Source: Ilex aquifolium (Eukaryota > Streptophyta > Magnoliopsida > Aquifoliales > Aquifoliaceae). From it: a stretch of DNA of 64,000 nucleotides. Each line of letters begins with the position of its first letter. Position 1 is the first letter of the stretch. Positions 11,836-24,680 of the stretch are shown here, piece by piece. The stretch is taken from positions 1,632,501 to 1,696,500 of the forward strand of contig OX637395.1 of assembly GCA_951799425.1 (NCBI GenBank). Direction: 5' to 3'. A program made the position numbers and the translations under genes. The notes under the pieces were generated by a model, which did no database searches, was not told where the DNA came from, and saw nothing but the letters and a program-made list of their open reading frames with translations.

Positions 11836-13405
11836 GAGCTTTGAGATCGTGGCCTCTTAATATTGGTCCATAATTAATTATCTCAACCGCCAATGAATTA
11901 ATACATCAACAAGCAAATGTCATTGTTGCTTATGCGAGACAGCTCATGCTTGCGAAATCATTCATTAAAAAAATTTACCTTATACTGACTTACTAGAATT
12001 TAGAAATTGTCATTTTCAGTTCCCCATCATAGAAACATAAGGACAAGATACATAGAGAAGATAGAAAAAGACTTAAATACATATATAAAATCGATTTAAA
12101 TAGATTTACTTCTACATTGTTTCAATACAATTCTAGAAAAAAAAATTTGAGGAAAAAAACTCCATCAATCAATCAATACTAAGACTATTTGGTCCCCTAT
12201 TGGGCAAATAAATTGACAAAAAATAAACACAACAACGACCCGACGCTCCTGCTTAAACTGGTTAACTCTTTACTTAGAAAAGTAAAATAACGTTTCAGAC
12301 CGTTTAGATCTGACGGTTTATATTTTGATTTAATATTTTAATATTTTAATTATAGTAATTTATTTAAATGTTATCATTTTAACTACAATAACTCATTTAA
12401 ATTTGAATATTTTAACCTCCTAATAATGGTAATTCATTTAAATTTTACTTTTAACTAGAGTAGTTCCACATATATATATATATAAAAAAAAAACAAAGAA
12501 TTACACTCAGACTCCTTGAGGTTTGTAATGTAATCACTCAGACCTCATGATATTTGAAATATTACACACAAGCTCCTGAAGTTTGTATGCGCGTAATACT
12601 TATACCTCTGTTGACAATGCCCGTTAGTATATCCGTTAGTAAATTATATTCAAACCCCCTGAAGTTTGTAAGCGTATAATACTTAGACCTCTCAATATTT
12701 AAAATGTTAGACTTAGACAAAAAATACTCCGATCAAATATAGAATATCAAATATTTTAAATTTTACAACTAAAATTCATGTTCTATTGTATCATTTATTG
12801 AAATAAAAATTTAATTTTTTCTTAAAAAATCATAATTAGTATACAATTATACAAATAATTCACACATACCTCTCTCTTCATTATCGCAATCCTCTCTCTT
12901 TTATTTTTTCTCTATTTATTTTAATTTAAAATTATTATAAATATTACACGTTCAATGTTCAATTTTCTGTTATTGTTAGTATGTATATACACACATATAT
13001 ATACACAATATTCTAATAATATATATAAAATTGCGGTCATCGTGTCGGATTGTGATTGCATATTACTTCTTGTAATCTAGGTTAAATTGAGTCAATAAAG
13101 ACAACGTCTAAGATCAAAGAACCGTGTCAATCAGGAAAGGAGCAGGCTGAATAACGAGGTTTTCAAAAATCCAAGGACCCAACGACATTTCGTTTTTTTT
13201 TTTTCCTACATGGTGTCGAGGTTTTCGACGACTATTCCTTCAAATTTAAATACTGACCATCGTAATTTGAGTAGATTTAGAATATATTTCCTGAGAAACA
13301 AGAGTGAATATTAAACACATGATCATAACTTTCGTCAAACCTAAGGAGGGGGTGAGTTTGGGAAGATGTGTTAAGGGGTTAAAGATGCAAAAGACAATTG
13401 TACCC
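11836..13405. other. AT-rich intergenic DNA with truncated MITE-like pieces
   Basis: About 12500-12720 carries three diverged CTCCTGAAGTTTGTA / CTCCTTGAGGTTTGTA motifs spaced 70-110 bp, probably the remains of an inverted-repeat element whose right end is missing. (TA)n runs lie at 12470-12483 and near 13000. No gene supported. Confidence 0.45.
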
Positions 13406-13413
13406 TTAACATG

Positions 13414-14073
13414 TAAGATTGACAAAATTCGACACAACACGATTAATCGAAACGAATTAAACGGGTTTGGGTGATAAATCGGTTGACACGCCAAACACGT
13501 TTAATAAACGGGTCGTGTTCGGGTGAAACCTGTTAAACCGTTTATCACACGTTTACCCGTTTAAATAAAATTAATATAATAATAAATTAATAATTATTTT
13601 AAAAAATTAGCAAGAAAAAAAGAAGTAAAATAGTAGTTCAATGAAAAATGAGGGGAGATGAGGAGCACTTCAAAGACAAAGGCAAACCAATGTTTTTTGT
13701 TTTTGTCCCACATTGGAAAATGAGAGGAGATGGGGAGGGTTGAGTTGCCTATAAAAGACAATGACCTCTTTCATTTTTTTTTAAGCCTTCAAGTCTAATT
13801 TTTATAAGATTTGGCTAAAAATTCATCTTTGTTGAGGTAAGTACAATTGACAATAAAAAAAAATGGAGTATTAAAATTTGTTGATATAATTTTTTTAAAA
13901 TTAAACGGATTAACCAAGTCGTGTCGTGTTACCCGTTTATTAAACGGGTCGTGTTCATGTTGAGATTTTTCATCCGTTTATTTAACGTGTCGTATATGAG
14001 TTTACATATTTTTCACTCGTCACCCGTTTAACCCGACACGCAACCGTTTAACTCGACACGTTTGACACCCCTA
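13414..14073. mobile_element. 660-bp hAT-like MITE with perfect 8-bp target duplication
   Basis: Flanked by TTAACATG at 13406-13413 and 14074-14081. The ends are TAAGATTGACAAAATTCGAC and, reversed, TAGGGGTGTCAAACGTGTCG, an imperfect inverted repeat. Both arms carry ACCCGTTTATTAAACGGGTC-type palindromes. An 8-bp duplication with T(A)GGGGTGTCAAA ends is typical of hAT-derived non-autonomous elements. No transposase. Confidence 0.85.
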
Positions 14074-14081
14074 TTAACATG

Positions 14082-15407
14082 GGTATGAATTGTATTGATC
14101 AAGAGACAAAATAGTCATTTATAGGATAATTAGTTGTTAATAATTAAGATATATCTGTGAGACCTACATTTTATGTGTTGCATACCAAATATGAGTATAG
14201 ACTGGATTCAATATTGAATATCATCTTTGTAAAAGAGGAATTTAGTTTTAAAAGGGTTTGAGAAAGTCAATCCAAACCCCCCTCTCTTAAAAAATAAAAA
14301 TAAAAAAAATTCAAACCCTCTCCAAAAATTCCTCCAAACAAGCTCTAAGGGGCAGTTTGTTTTGTGGGTTTGGGAGGCTTTGAAAGATGGATTGGGGATA
14401 AATAATCCAAACCACACACAAAACTCATGTTTGGGTAAACAAGCCTAAGGGTTAACATTTCATCATTAATGATTTTAACATCATATCATTATTTCTAAAA
14501 GGCGAAGTATTTGTGTAATATAGAATGCTTAACTTTAAAGCAAGCAAGCTATTTTAATTTTAAAAGTCAATTTCCTTGTTATGCAAGCATTTTGCTGTTT
14601 TATAAACAAACAAAAATGTATGCAATCGCCAATTAATTAACAAGAAAATGGCATCCAAAACCATTCTTCTATACGCATTGACCATGTCTCACACGTTGGG
14701 AGAGTATCTTGGAATTCAAAATTTCAATGCCAATCCTCTTTGGTTCCATATGGGATTAAATCAAAAAAACATGTTACATCAAAGTAGGAAACATAGTACT
14801 TGACAACATCCTAATTAATATGGTTCTTGACTTTTTGTTCTATAAAATCTTAGAAAGATCAAATTTCTCGTAGTTTATTGTTGTATTTGTTTATTTTCTA
14901 CATCGAAATTATGTTGTTATGGGCAATCTAAGAATGTCTCAATTGGAATGTTGGAGAAGATTTTGAAAGCTCGTATCAAAATAAATCAATTATTACCCGT
15001 TAACAGACCCATTACTCGTTCTTTAGCAAAAGAACGGTAACATAGATTCTCAAATTTCAATTAGTAGAAATGAAGTTACAAACCTTCATGATCATAAAAA
15101 AAAAAAAAAAAGGTATTTTTTAATTTTTTTTTAATATTTTAGTAAATTATCCATTATGTATTAATGAAGAACGCATTATATTAAGATGAGTCCCATTTGA
15201 ATTTCACCACTTCTCATGTCTCTATCTCTCTCTCTCTAACCCATTTTTCTTCCTCGTGTGTCAACAATCAACATGACTGTAATTGTCCCTATCTTTCTGT
15301 GACGACCCAACACGCAAACCGTTGAAGTTAATGCACTTGATGTGATGATGCATGTAATTAAATATAGAATGTTCATGGAATTTCTTAATTGCACATTCAC
15401 ACACTAG
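14082..15407. other. Intergenic DNA, no gene supported
   Basis: AT-rich. About 14330-14450 (GGGGCAGTTTGTTTTGTGGG) looks like one end of a further transposon without a visible partner. Poly-A at about 15099-15112. Nothing else seen. Confidence 0.4.
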
Positions 15408-15415
15408 AGTCATGA

Positions 15416-15754
15416 GAAAAGGATATGCTACCCCGTTAGCCGTGCAGTACCAAAAATTATAATTTTTTGAAGTTTTGTTATAATTTTTTAGAGTTGGAAG
15501 TTATAATTTGTAAAGAACGTGATCGATCATAAAAAGTTAAAATCAATACCGAAAATTATAATTTTTAAGATTAAGTTATAACTTATAATAGATAAGTTAC
15601 AACTGTTCAAGAGAAGTTCATGATCGATAATGAATATCTATGATCGATCATCGAGTTTCTTCAAGCGATTGTAATTTCCTCTTTTAAATGTATAATTTTA
15701 CTATAAAAAATTATAATTTTTAGTACGATATCAAAATTCTTAAACTTTCCCAAT
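15416..15754. mobile_element. AT-rich MITE flanked by AGTCATGA
   Basis: Direct repeats AGTCATGA lie at 15408-15415 and 15755-15762. Left arm CAGTACCAAAAATTATAATT and reversed right arm TCGTACTAAAAATTATAATT pair. The interior has several GATCGATCAT palindromes. It shares its terminal blocks with the fragment at 6730-6950. Confidence 0.7.
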
Positions 15755-15762
15755 AGTCATGA

Positions 15763-17040
15763 TATAAAGAGTCATGTAGATGCATTTGTAAATCATGAAA
15801 TGAACAGAAGTACATACATAGAAATTCAATGGATTTCTTCTCCTTCTTCTTCTCCTATTTAGACCTTTCAACGCGGTTCATTTTGTAACTTTCTTTTGAA
15901 TTCCTCTCAATGCGGACAATTACTAGTTCTCACGATGGTGACACAATAATATTAGCGGTGTCCTATGTACAAGGTTTATCACATGGTCCCTCTTTTTCAA
16001 ATCTTCTTCTTTCTGTTAGTTCGAACACCTACGACCGTTTAAACAAAAGAAAAAAAAAAATTCTTCTCTCATTCTCACCTCCACCACTTTGGAAGGTAGA
16101 GAGAGAATTGAGAATTACCACAAATTAAGGAGATTAAACTATTCTAAAAAATTAAACAAATGGTGGTAACGAGAGAATTTAATTTTTATTCAAATAATGT
16201 AAAATATTTGATTGGATGGAACTAAACTTTTTTATTTAATAAAACAAAAATCTAAAAACTTGGTATTTGTTGACGAAATACTTCAAAGCCTTTATGTCCA
16301 CAATTTGATTATAGGTTACGGTTATGGTTGATAATCAAACTAAGTTACTCGGGTTTGGTTTAGATTCAACTCTTTGACTTGAACTTAACTCGTGTTTTAA
16401 ACCAGTTAAGTTTGAATAATTTTTTAGATTAGTTTATATATGTAAAACAATCGAGTTAGGGCTAAACAAATTAGGGCTCGACTCGGGTTCAATTTGTTTT
16501 GGACTCAACTCATTTTTTAAACGAACCAAGTTTGAACAATTTTTTAGGCTCTTTTTAAAAAACGAGCTCAACAGTCTTGACTCCATTATCAACCTTAGTT
16601 GAGGTTAACATAATGTTTAAATATCATATTGTTTTCATTAAAAAATCTTGAACACAAAACTACTTGATTGAAGAATATGAAATTCATATAAAACCAAACA
16701 GAAAGCTAAGATAACAATATAATAAATTGAATATATAAAAAACCAAATGAACAAATCGACAATTGGGTACTTGTTGTACGATGAAATTGACCCAAATGTC
16801 TATCTTTAAATCATGGTTGCCGACTATGAGTTTAATAATACAAACTAAGTTTAACATAATGTTTGCATTCGATAATATGCCAATTAGCCTCTAGAATATA
16901 CGAATATGAGATACTTACCGTACCAAACAAAAAAGAGAAGAACATAAAAAAAATGGGTAATTTCAAATTGACCGACAAAATAGGGATTAAAAAATGTGGT
17001 GTTGACATGTTGGTGCTTGTGGTGCCTTTTTACTTAAACA
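15763..17040. other. Intergenic DNA with a weak inverted-repeat element
   Basis: At about 16323-16602, GGTTACGGTTATGGTTGATA on the left pairs loosely with the reversed right end CTCAACTAAGGTTGATAATG. The middle is rich in ACTCGGGTT/AACTCGTG motifs, so this may be another MITE. No gene supported. Confidence 0.4.
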
Positions 17041-17049
17041 AAATTTAAA

Positions 17050-17410
17050 AGGTTAATTACAAAATGTCCCATTAAACTATGGCTTATGGGTCTTGTTTCA
17101 ATCAACTCCCTCTGGTTTGAATTTCAGTGATTTATCCCTTTCAAGTTCTCCATGGACTAAATTAACTGATAAATTGTGAAATTACTATTGTACCCTTAAT
17201 TGTGAAATTAATTAATTGTATTTTTGCTTAAATTTCAGATCATCTGAAATTATTGTCACTAATTTCCGTTACATTTGGCAGTGGGTAACTAACTGTAAAA
17301 GTAAATTGATTTTTTTTTTTTTTAATTTGATGGGGGTAAATTGTTGAAATTCAAACCTGATGGAGTTGATTGAAACAAGTAAGTTGAAGGGGGTATTTTA
17401 TAATTAACTC
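17050..17410. mobile_element. 361-bp MULE-like MITE with perfect 9-bp target duplication
   Basis: AAATTTAAA flanks the element at 17041-17049 and 17411-17419. The ends AGGTTAATTACAAAAT and, reversed, GAGTTAATTATAAAAT begin arms of about 100 bp that share TTGTTTCAATCAACTCC and GGTTTGAATTTCA. A 9-bp duplication and long arms fit the Mutator superfamily. No coding capacity. Confidence 0.88.
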
Positions 17411-17419
17411 AAATTTAAA

Positions 17420-18317
17420 TTATGCTAACCAACTAAGTATCACATAATGATCTTTATTTTTGGCAATATACGAGATTTAGATCCCGTATAATATAATTGT
17501 AAATTGCCCACTACGAATTCTAATAGACCCATGATGTGTACGTCTCCCTCTCCCTCTCCAACGATACGATATCTCTCCTCGACAAAAATGAGAAAAATAT
17601 ATTGAAAATATTTGGGATCCAAATACATGAACAGAACTTGATGTACAATTTGCCAATTCATTTCTTGGTTTAATGTGAATATTTCCCCAATCCAGTCAAG
17701 CAAAAAGTAAACATCACGATGGTTCAATGCCAACAAGCTAATTACAAAAGTTTCTAAATCATACACAATCATCAAAATTGTATGTGTGCTAGGGAGGTTT
17801 TATTTATAAATTGTTTAGAATAATTGCACGGAAGGCCTAAACGGTCTTTGTATATTATAATTAGATATTTATCTGTTGATATATATATCTAAGTTAGTGG
17901 GAGATTTAATATATTTGATGTCTCTCTCAACTCATTACCCATATTTTAAAAAATTCACGTAGTCATCCGTTCCTCCGAATAGATATTAATAATATATTTT
18001 TCAAATGCTATTATCTCATTTATTTTCTTGAATTGTTTTTAATCTGTAAACAGTTTAATTACTCATCAATGGCTTTGAAGTTTGTGGAATATGTGAAGGG
18101 AATTCCCTCTTGTAAGAACAACATGAGCATGTAGAGAGAGAACTATGCTAACTATGCGCGTCATTTAACTCGTGGTTGTACCATAAACTCCAAACAAACG
18201 TGGCAACTCCTAAGCCACATACACACGAAAACCGACAGATTCAGATACTCTCAAATGCATTTTCTCTAAATTACCCTTAAATTGTAGATCGTGAATTTAT
18301 GTGGATCCACTTTGTAT
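17420..18317. other. Intergenic DNA, no gene supported
   Basis: Contains a 111-codon minus-strand open frame (17440-17775) that matches no family I recognise and is of a length expected by chance in AT-rich DNA. Confidence 0.4.
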
Positions 18318-18325
18318 AAGTTGGC

Positions 18326-18992
18326 TAGGGGTGTTCATGGATGGAGTTGGACCACGAGACTCATTATTCGCCTTAAAAAATAGATTCAAAATTTGATCGA
18401 TTAAATAGTTGATCTGCTCTAGCCCGAGTTCAATATTCTTCAAGATATGGTTTGGGTTTACTCCCAAGCCATTACCTGGCCCATTAGCCCACTCGTAAAA
18501 ACCCGTTAAAATTCGGCTCAAGAACCCGCCCGTCCACTCGCTTTAGATACTATAAATAATGTAATTTTTTTTTGCCATGTATTAAGCAAACACAACTTAA
18601 AAGTTAGAGTTGTGCAAATGATAGATAGGTGAGTAGGTTTCATCCTAGTTGGGATGTGTTCATTCTATTGTAATGCAGTTTCTCCCCTATTCATAAATAA
18701 ATTATTCATTATTTTTTTTTGTCCATTTAACTATACTTCTAATTCAAAAATATAATTTACAAAAATACTAAATTGAAACTTTTTTAAATAAAGGTGTATA
18801 TATGTATATAAAAGCTCGTCCAACACCCGCCCAGTGAGTGACGAGTTGTGTCGGCGGGTAGCCACTTTTACTCAAAGATTGTCTTGGTCCATTTAATAAC
18901 TCACTTAGATAAGGACTTGGACCTATCCTACCCAAATTCTACTCGAAATTTTTTTCATGGGCCTAGTCTGACCCAACTCATGGACACACCTA
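18326..18992. mobile_element. hAT-like MITE, TAGGGGTGTTCATGG ends
   Basis: Left end TAGGGGTGTTCATGGATGGA and reversed right end TAGGTGTGTCCATGAGTTGG form an inverted repeat. The flanks AAGTTGGC and AATTTGGT match at 6 of 8 positions, consistent with an old 8-bp duplication. The interior carries CCCGCCCG/GGCGGGT motifs. It ends about 470 bp before the PRD3 start codon, so it lies in the distal promoter. Confidence 0.7.
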
Positions 18993-19227
18993 AATTTGGT
19001 GCCGGCGATACGTAACATATTTTTGGGAAAATTTGAAAAAAAAATATAAAATATATATACCGAAAAAAATCTAGATCCGTGAATCGAGAATTCGGATTCC
19101 TTTCCCAAGTGAAATTTTTTAAATAATAAACCAGGGTCGAAAATATTTTGAAGAGCCCACATCAGATAAAAGCCCATTCCCGCCACATTCTACATACAAA
19201 CTTCGTTTTGGAAGCTCACGCCACACA

Positions 19228-19268
19228 CGCTCTCTCTCTCTCTCCCCCTCTCCCTCTCTCTCTCTCTG
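19228..19268. repeat. CT-rich microsatellite in the PRD3 leader
   Basis: Interrupted (CT)n/(CCCTCT) tract about 190 bp before the PRD3 start codon, probably in the 5' leader or at its start. Confidence 0.75.
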
Positions 19269-19457
19269 TGGATCTGCGCACACTGTCGAGCACTTGAAAC
19301 TCAAAAGATTTTCAAAAAATTCGAAGTCACAAAAGTGATTCGATCGATCAATTCAGTTCATTTGAATTCACGTTTTGTGCACTTCATTGATCTCTTTGGT
19401 TCTGAATAAGTCAAATTCACTTCAAATCTCCAAAACCTCAACGGTTGATTTGAGACA

Positions 19458-22400
19458 ATGAAGCTGAAGATCAACAAAGCCTGCGATCTGAGCTCCATTT
19501 CAGTTCTTCCTCCTCAAGCTAGGTTCAATTTGACTAAAATTCTTTCAAATTTTCGCATACAAGAACAATTAAATGCTTATAGTATGTAAAAATGTCTTGC
19601 GTTGATGCTTACTTTTACGGTGAATTTGCGTTATTTGTTTATGATCTCAAAGGAGATCAAACGCAGCGCCCATTGGAACGGAGTCTTCGGTTTTTGGAAA
19701 AAGCCAAGCGTCCCAGCTTCGATCGCAGCAATCGCAGCAGTCCTTTTCGCAGGGACTATCGTCTCAGCATGGAATGTTCTCTCAGCTCTCACAAAACTCT
19801 CTCGACGAAATAGTGACGAACGATCAGGTTAACTAACTCTCTCTATATGTGTGTGTTCTTGTTTAAGATATTAACGAAGAATTTTAGATATTAGTAGCAC
19901 ATTTTGGTACATTTGTCCATTATTGATAATGATAAGATGTAGAGATCCGTTTTTGATATTTTTTCTCTGTTCGTTGCTTTATTCATTATCAATTGTAGAG
20001 TAATTTGAAAATGTTGAACTTCTAGCTGTTTTTGTTTGAAATGGTTATGTTTTATTTTGTTCTACTTAATGCTTAAAAAACCAAAAAAGTAAAGGAAAAC
20101 TGGTTCTGGTTCACTAATATCTGGTTTGTATTGTGCATCTACTTTCTGTTCCACTGTAGACATTAAAACTCGATTTCTAGTTCCGGTATGCATCATTAGG
20201 GTTAACTTGAATGATCAAGAGATAGTTTCTTAGCAACCACCGATATGACTTACTTATCGGATTAAAGTACCATGAGCTTTCTCACTTAACATGATTGCAA
20301 TAAGAAATGAGGGAGGATTGTAATTATGTCGGCTATCCTAAAGTGGGAGGGCTGTCCATTTCCTTCCTTTTTCTTTCATTCATGCTCTGTGTGGTCTAAT
20401 TAGTAGTTTGATGCAAAAGTGAATATTGTCACTGAAAGGACAATACCTGCATAATCATAAGAAAATTTGCATCAGGAGTTGTGGGAAGAGTGGCACCAAT
20501 AATCTTCCACTTCCACTGGAAACACAACTTTCTTGCTATGATGCTATCCATATGACATGCTTTTCAACCTCTACTTTACTTCAGTTGCCAGTATTTCGGC
20601 CTGACCAAATACAATTCTACTTTCCTCTGCATCATTTGTCATTACCGTTGGAGTATGCTTGTCAATGAGAGTATTCCGTTGGTTTTGGCTCGCTGTATGA
20701 ACAGCTCCAATTATCAAAGTTTTAGACTGAATAAGCGAATGGAATTACTTCTGTAATAATGGGATGGTGGAAGCTCTTAAACAATTTTATGCCCATAGTG
20801 TAGCTCTCACTAACTTGATCAGTTATGTAAAGTTGTAAACCTTGATATCAGTTTCAGGGCTTAACAAAATGTCGTTACTTCCCAATTCTTTTTTATTTAA
20901 ATCTCATTTCCGTGTATCCATTTTTCATTTTATGCAGGTACATAGGTTCACAGGCTTGCGAATGTTCTAGAGACACTAAATAATTTGCTTTCAATTCTTG
21001 GAGTTTTACAGGGGAGGGGGGGGGGGGGGGGAGGTTGGGATTTTATTTGCCAACTCTTGACAAATACAAGTAAAGAAAAGGACACAAAAGATAATTTTAT
21101 ACCTTATTTAGCAATTATGCTCTTTTTCTTCTTCCACCTTAGTAGGAATGAACATGGATATTTGTCTTTGCTACTAACGTTGCAGAGATTTGGTTCTCAA
21201 GAAAAGGAGAGTTCAGTGAAGAAGATAACTTGCTTGCCCCCTATCAATCATTCACGAGAAGAAAGTCAAATGTTGATACCAAGATCTTCCACTAATCCAA
21301 TGCGCAAATGGAATTCAGCTTCCCTTCCAGACCATGCATGTGGGTTTACAGATTAGACATAAATGGATATCTTCAGCTTATTTGTGATTTTGAGTTAACT
21401 CATTACATTAATTCTCAAACACTAGATTCAAAACAAAAGCTCAGGTGATTTTTGTTTAGACTTTGAATAAAAAAGACGATTATAACGTGTCCTGACTCAA
21501 ACGGATATGCCTTTGCATGGAATTCCAAATTTTGATTTGCATGAGCAGGTCAGATAAGTGGAGAACTCGATCACAGGATTGGAATGATGGAAACTTCATT
21601 AAGCAGGTTTGGAATGATCTTGGACTCTGTTCAGAGCGACATCATGCAAGTTAACAAAGGAACAAAGGAAGTAGCACTAGACAGTAAGTATCGCACATTG
21701 TCAATAATAATCAGCAGGGATTACTGAGAGATGTATTCTATGAAATACTGGTAGATTCTACGTAAGAATTTGTGGGCTTTGACTGTGGAAGAATGAAGAA
21801 GAAAGAGTAGATTTTGGATTTTTCATGCATGCAGTTGAGAAGTTTTTGATTTAAAGCTCATTTCTTTTCCTTTTCTCCAATTAATCCAGTGGAAAGCGTA
21901 CGGCAAAAGTTGATCATTCATGAAAACATGCTGCAGCAAATGGTAATAACGCCATAGTCAGTCTTCATACTTCGTGCCTCTTGTTTCAGAAGTTTATGAA
22001 TGTTGTCGCTAACACAGAAATATGATAAGCAGAATAAGGGACGAGAAGATATTCAAACCAGCCTTGATGGGGGCTTGAAATGTATTTTGGATCAACTCAA
22101 CCAGGATAAACATCGAGAGAGTTTATTGGAGATTTTGTCAATGCTGTCAGCTTTACCAGAGAAGATTGAAGACTGTGTAGCAAAATTACAGAACGATCTA
22201 TGCGAGAATTTCACCAAAGAATTGCAGGCATGTATAATTTTGAATTTGATAATGCTGGAACACTTGCAGAAATTCCAAATATTTCCTTGAGATGAGGTTG
22301 AGAAGTGTTTAGTTATATTTTTGTACCACTATTAGTAGCTTATGAAATGGTTTACATATTATAAGTTTAATTAACAGGCAATGGCTTGCAGCATGAAGAT

Positions 22401-24314
22401 TACCAATCAAAAAAGTTCAACTTCCACCATCCTTTCTCCAAAGGTACTTATTTTCTTTGGACATACTTCTTAGATTTTTCAGGAACCCAAGTTACTACAA
22501 GATGCTTGCTACAAACTTTTTGCATGTGCATATTTGTAGGGTATTAGTTATCGAGCCAGTCCACAGGAAATGCCATCTCTCAAGAAGTATGTTGTAAGAC
22601 TCCTTTATCTTCTAAATCAGCTTCTTGGATGTTGTTAACTGCTGTCAACACCCATGACCTTGTAAATGTGGTGATCTCCCCTGTGATATTTGGAATGAAG
22701 CAGTTTGCAGTTTGCAGCTTAGTAGATTGGATTTTTCTTCTCTGTTGGGTCGTGCAGTGTAGTCTTAAGCTTGAACTGCATTTGATTTGAAAGCATTTGG
22801 CATTACTATCTATGTCACAGATTCCCAAAAGTCTATTGTATAGCTAGTCCAATCACTATCATAATTCTTACAATGATTATGGACATCACGTTATAACAAT
22901 TTTTCCTGTACTGAACAATTAGCTGGGCGTCAGGATATTATGTATGTCTAATTGTTGTGCACTTTATCTCTATAATATTTCTCAAATGTTTTAGAAAAAT
23001 CATAAACCACAGGTTGGATTTTTTGTGTCCACAGTCTTATGCTAACTTCCTATTTGAGCTGATTATGATATCATGAGATACTATTAGACAACATATTCAC
23101 AAGTAGCGGAGCTATGTTGATGTGTTTTGTGTCTGTGTTTCTTAGATATCATAAAAATACATAAGAGGGCTACCGTGTTGTATCTGGGTGCCAATGTTAG
23201 ACGTTCATTAACTTTTTCCACTTGGTGATGTTAGAATCAAATCTTAAAGTTTTGTTTGTGTATTGATTCTCAGCCTTTAACTTCACCGATTCTTCACCTT
23301 CTGATTTTCAAAGTACACAGGGTTATCTTGCCATCGCATTTTCAGTTTGATTTTAGTGTCATATCTGCCTCTAGTCTTGCAAGAGACTAAAAATGCCTTG
23401 ATTGATTTTAGTAAGACAGTGCATCCCAAAATACAAGCAGCTAGTTTGGTTCCAAAGATAGAAATGGGGAGCTGGAACTCCGTAAAACATCAGCAAGCTA
23501 CCTCCACAAATAGAGATTCCAATAACGGGCACAAACAGAAAAGGGTCTCTCCCATTGGTCTGGTAACTCTCAGTTGCTATTTCATGTCCTTTCTTTTTTG
23601 TATTTCGGTACTGTTTTTCCTTTTTGGGTTTGGGGAGTACTGTTCAGGAGACTAAGACTTACCCTGATTGTCAATTTTTTCTTTCATTCTACTGTGATAT
23701 TGGCAGTTGAAGCTGAGGGTACAACATGCCAAGGTCCCCTTATCTGGAAATAATTATGCTTGCATTTTAGAAAACCGTCTTATATCGTCTTATAGCTTGC
23801 TTTTATGGCTGAAGTGAGACTTCATTGATGCAGGATAGAGAATGGAGAGCTATCGTTGAATCAGATGAGGAGATTGAAGGAGGTTTTTCCTGTTTGCTAG
23901 AAGAAAAGGAAATAGGTGAGTATTTTGAAAGCTATAATGCAGGCTTTCATTCTTTTCCTTGTACTAATTCAAGCATCTAAAGGAAAAGCAACATGTCCGA
24001 AGGTATCAATCAGTATGTTTTATATATGTAAAACATAATAAGTAGGGGAAAGCATAATGTGTTGAAAGTGGAAAGCACAGGTTGTTTCATTCCATTGCTG
24101 AGACACATGAAAAGTGGAATGGTTGTCTCGAAACATGATAAAATAAAACATTCCATTTTAAACCATTATGATTTAACATTATTGAAAATTGTCTGATTTT
24201 TGACAAGGTATAGGAAGCTATTCAATAGAAGCTGCTAAGGAAGCGAGTGAGCGAATTCTGAGAAAAGCAAGGAGGAGAAAGAGAAAACACAGTAACCTTA
24301 TAATTTTAAATTGA
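19458..24314 (+). CDS. PRD3: PRD3/PAIR1 homologue, meiotic recombination initiation protein
   Basis: Homologue of Arabidopsis PRD3 and rice PAIR1, needed for meiotic double-strand break formation and homologue pairing; nuclear. Exons: 19458-19522, 19653-19827, 21186-21339, 21549-21683, 21890-21942, 22018-22227, 22378-22443, 22540-22593, 23386-23562, 23834-23915, 24208-24314, giving 425 residues (Arabidopsis about 450). A 12-nt microexon at 23707-23718 would add LKLR and is uncertain. Diagnostic blocks: MKLKINKACDLSSISVLPP at the N-terminus, QLRSQQSQQSFSQGLSS (Q/S-rich), MMETSLSRFGMILDSVQSDI with the coiled-coil stretch after it, QTSLDGGLKCIL, ESDEEIEGGFSCL (acidic), and the basic C-terminus ILRKARRRKRK. 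Phases agree at every junction; intron 6 needs a GC-AG pair. The start matches the conserved MKxxxNKACD opening. Expression is not visible here. Confidence 0.9.
21011..21031 (+). repeat. Poly-G tract (G4-A-G16)
   Basis: Mononucleotide tract in PRD3 intron 2. Such runs are prone to length error in assemblies and could form G-quadruplexes. Confidence 0.9.
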
Positions 24315-24677
24315 AGGTATGATCACCCTTTATATTTCTGCTACTTCCATGTTCTATGCATATTAATGGTACTTTTGAACATCCTGTTTAAACGAAATCT
24401 TTTGACTGATTATTCATCAGTTTCTATAGGAGCTTAATGGAAGTAGTCCAGTTATATAGACAGTAGTTCCCCTGAGTATATATTGCAAGTACTGGGGTGG
24501 CCCCACAATGCCAGCTTATATCTTCATTTTGGTTTATCTTTAGTTCCACTCTACCATGGCTGGGGGAACATGATGGTGTATTGCAAACCTTAATGTGGAT
24601 GTCCCAAGATGATGAAATGTTTAGGGGCATAAATCCTACAACATGTCTACAAAAAACAGGACTTCCTATGGAAACAC
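24315..24677. other. PRD3 3' flank
   Basis: Probable 3' untranslated region and downstream DNA of PRD3. No conserved reading frame recognised. Confidence 0.45.
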
Positions 24678-24680
24678 TAA

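Noticed and set aside
17440..17775. 111-codon minus-strand open frame
   Set aside because: No recognisable family, no splice partners, AT-rich surroundings; length within chance expectation.
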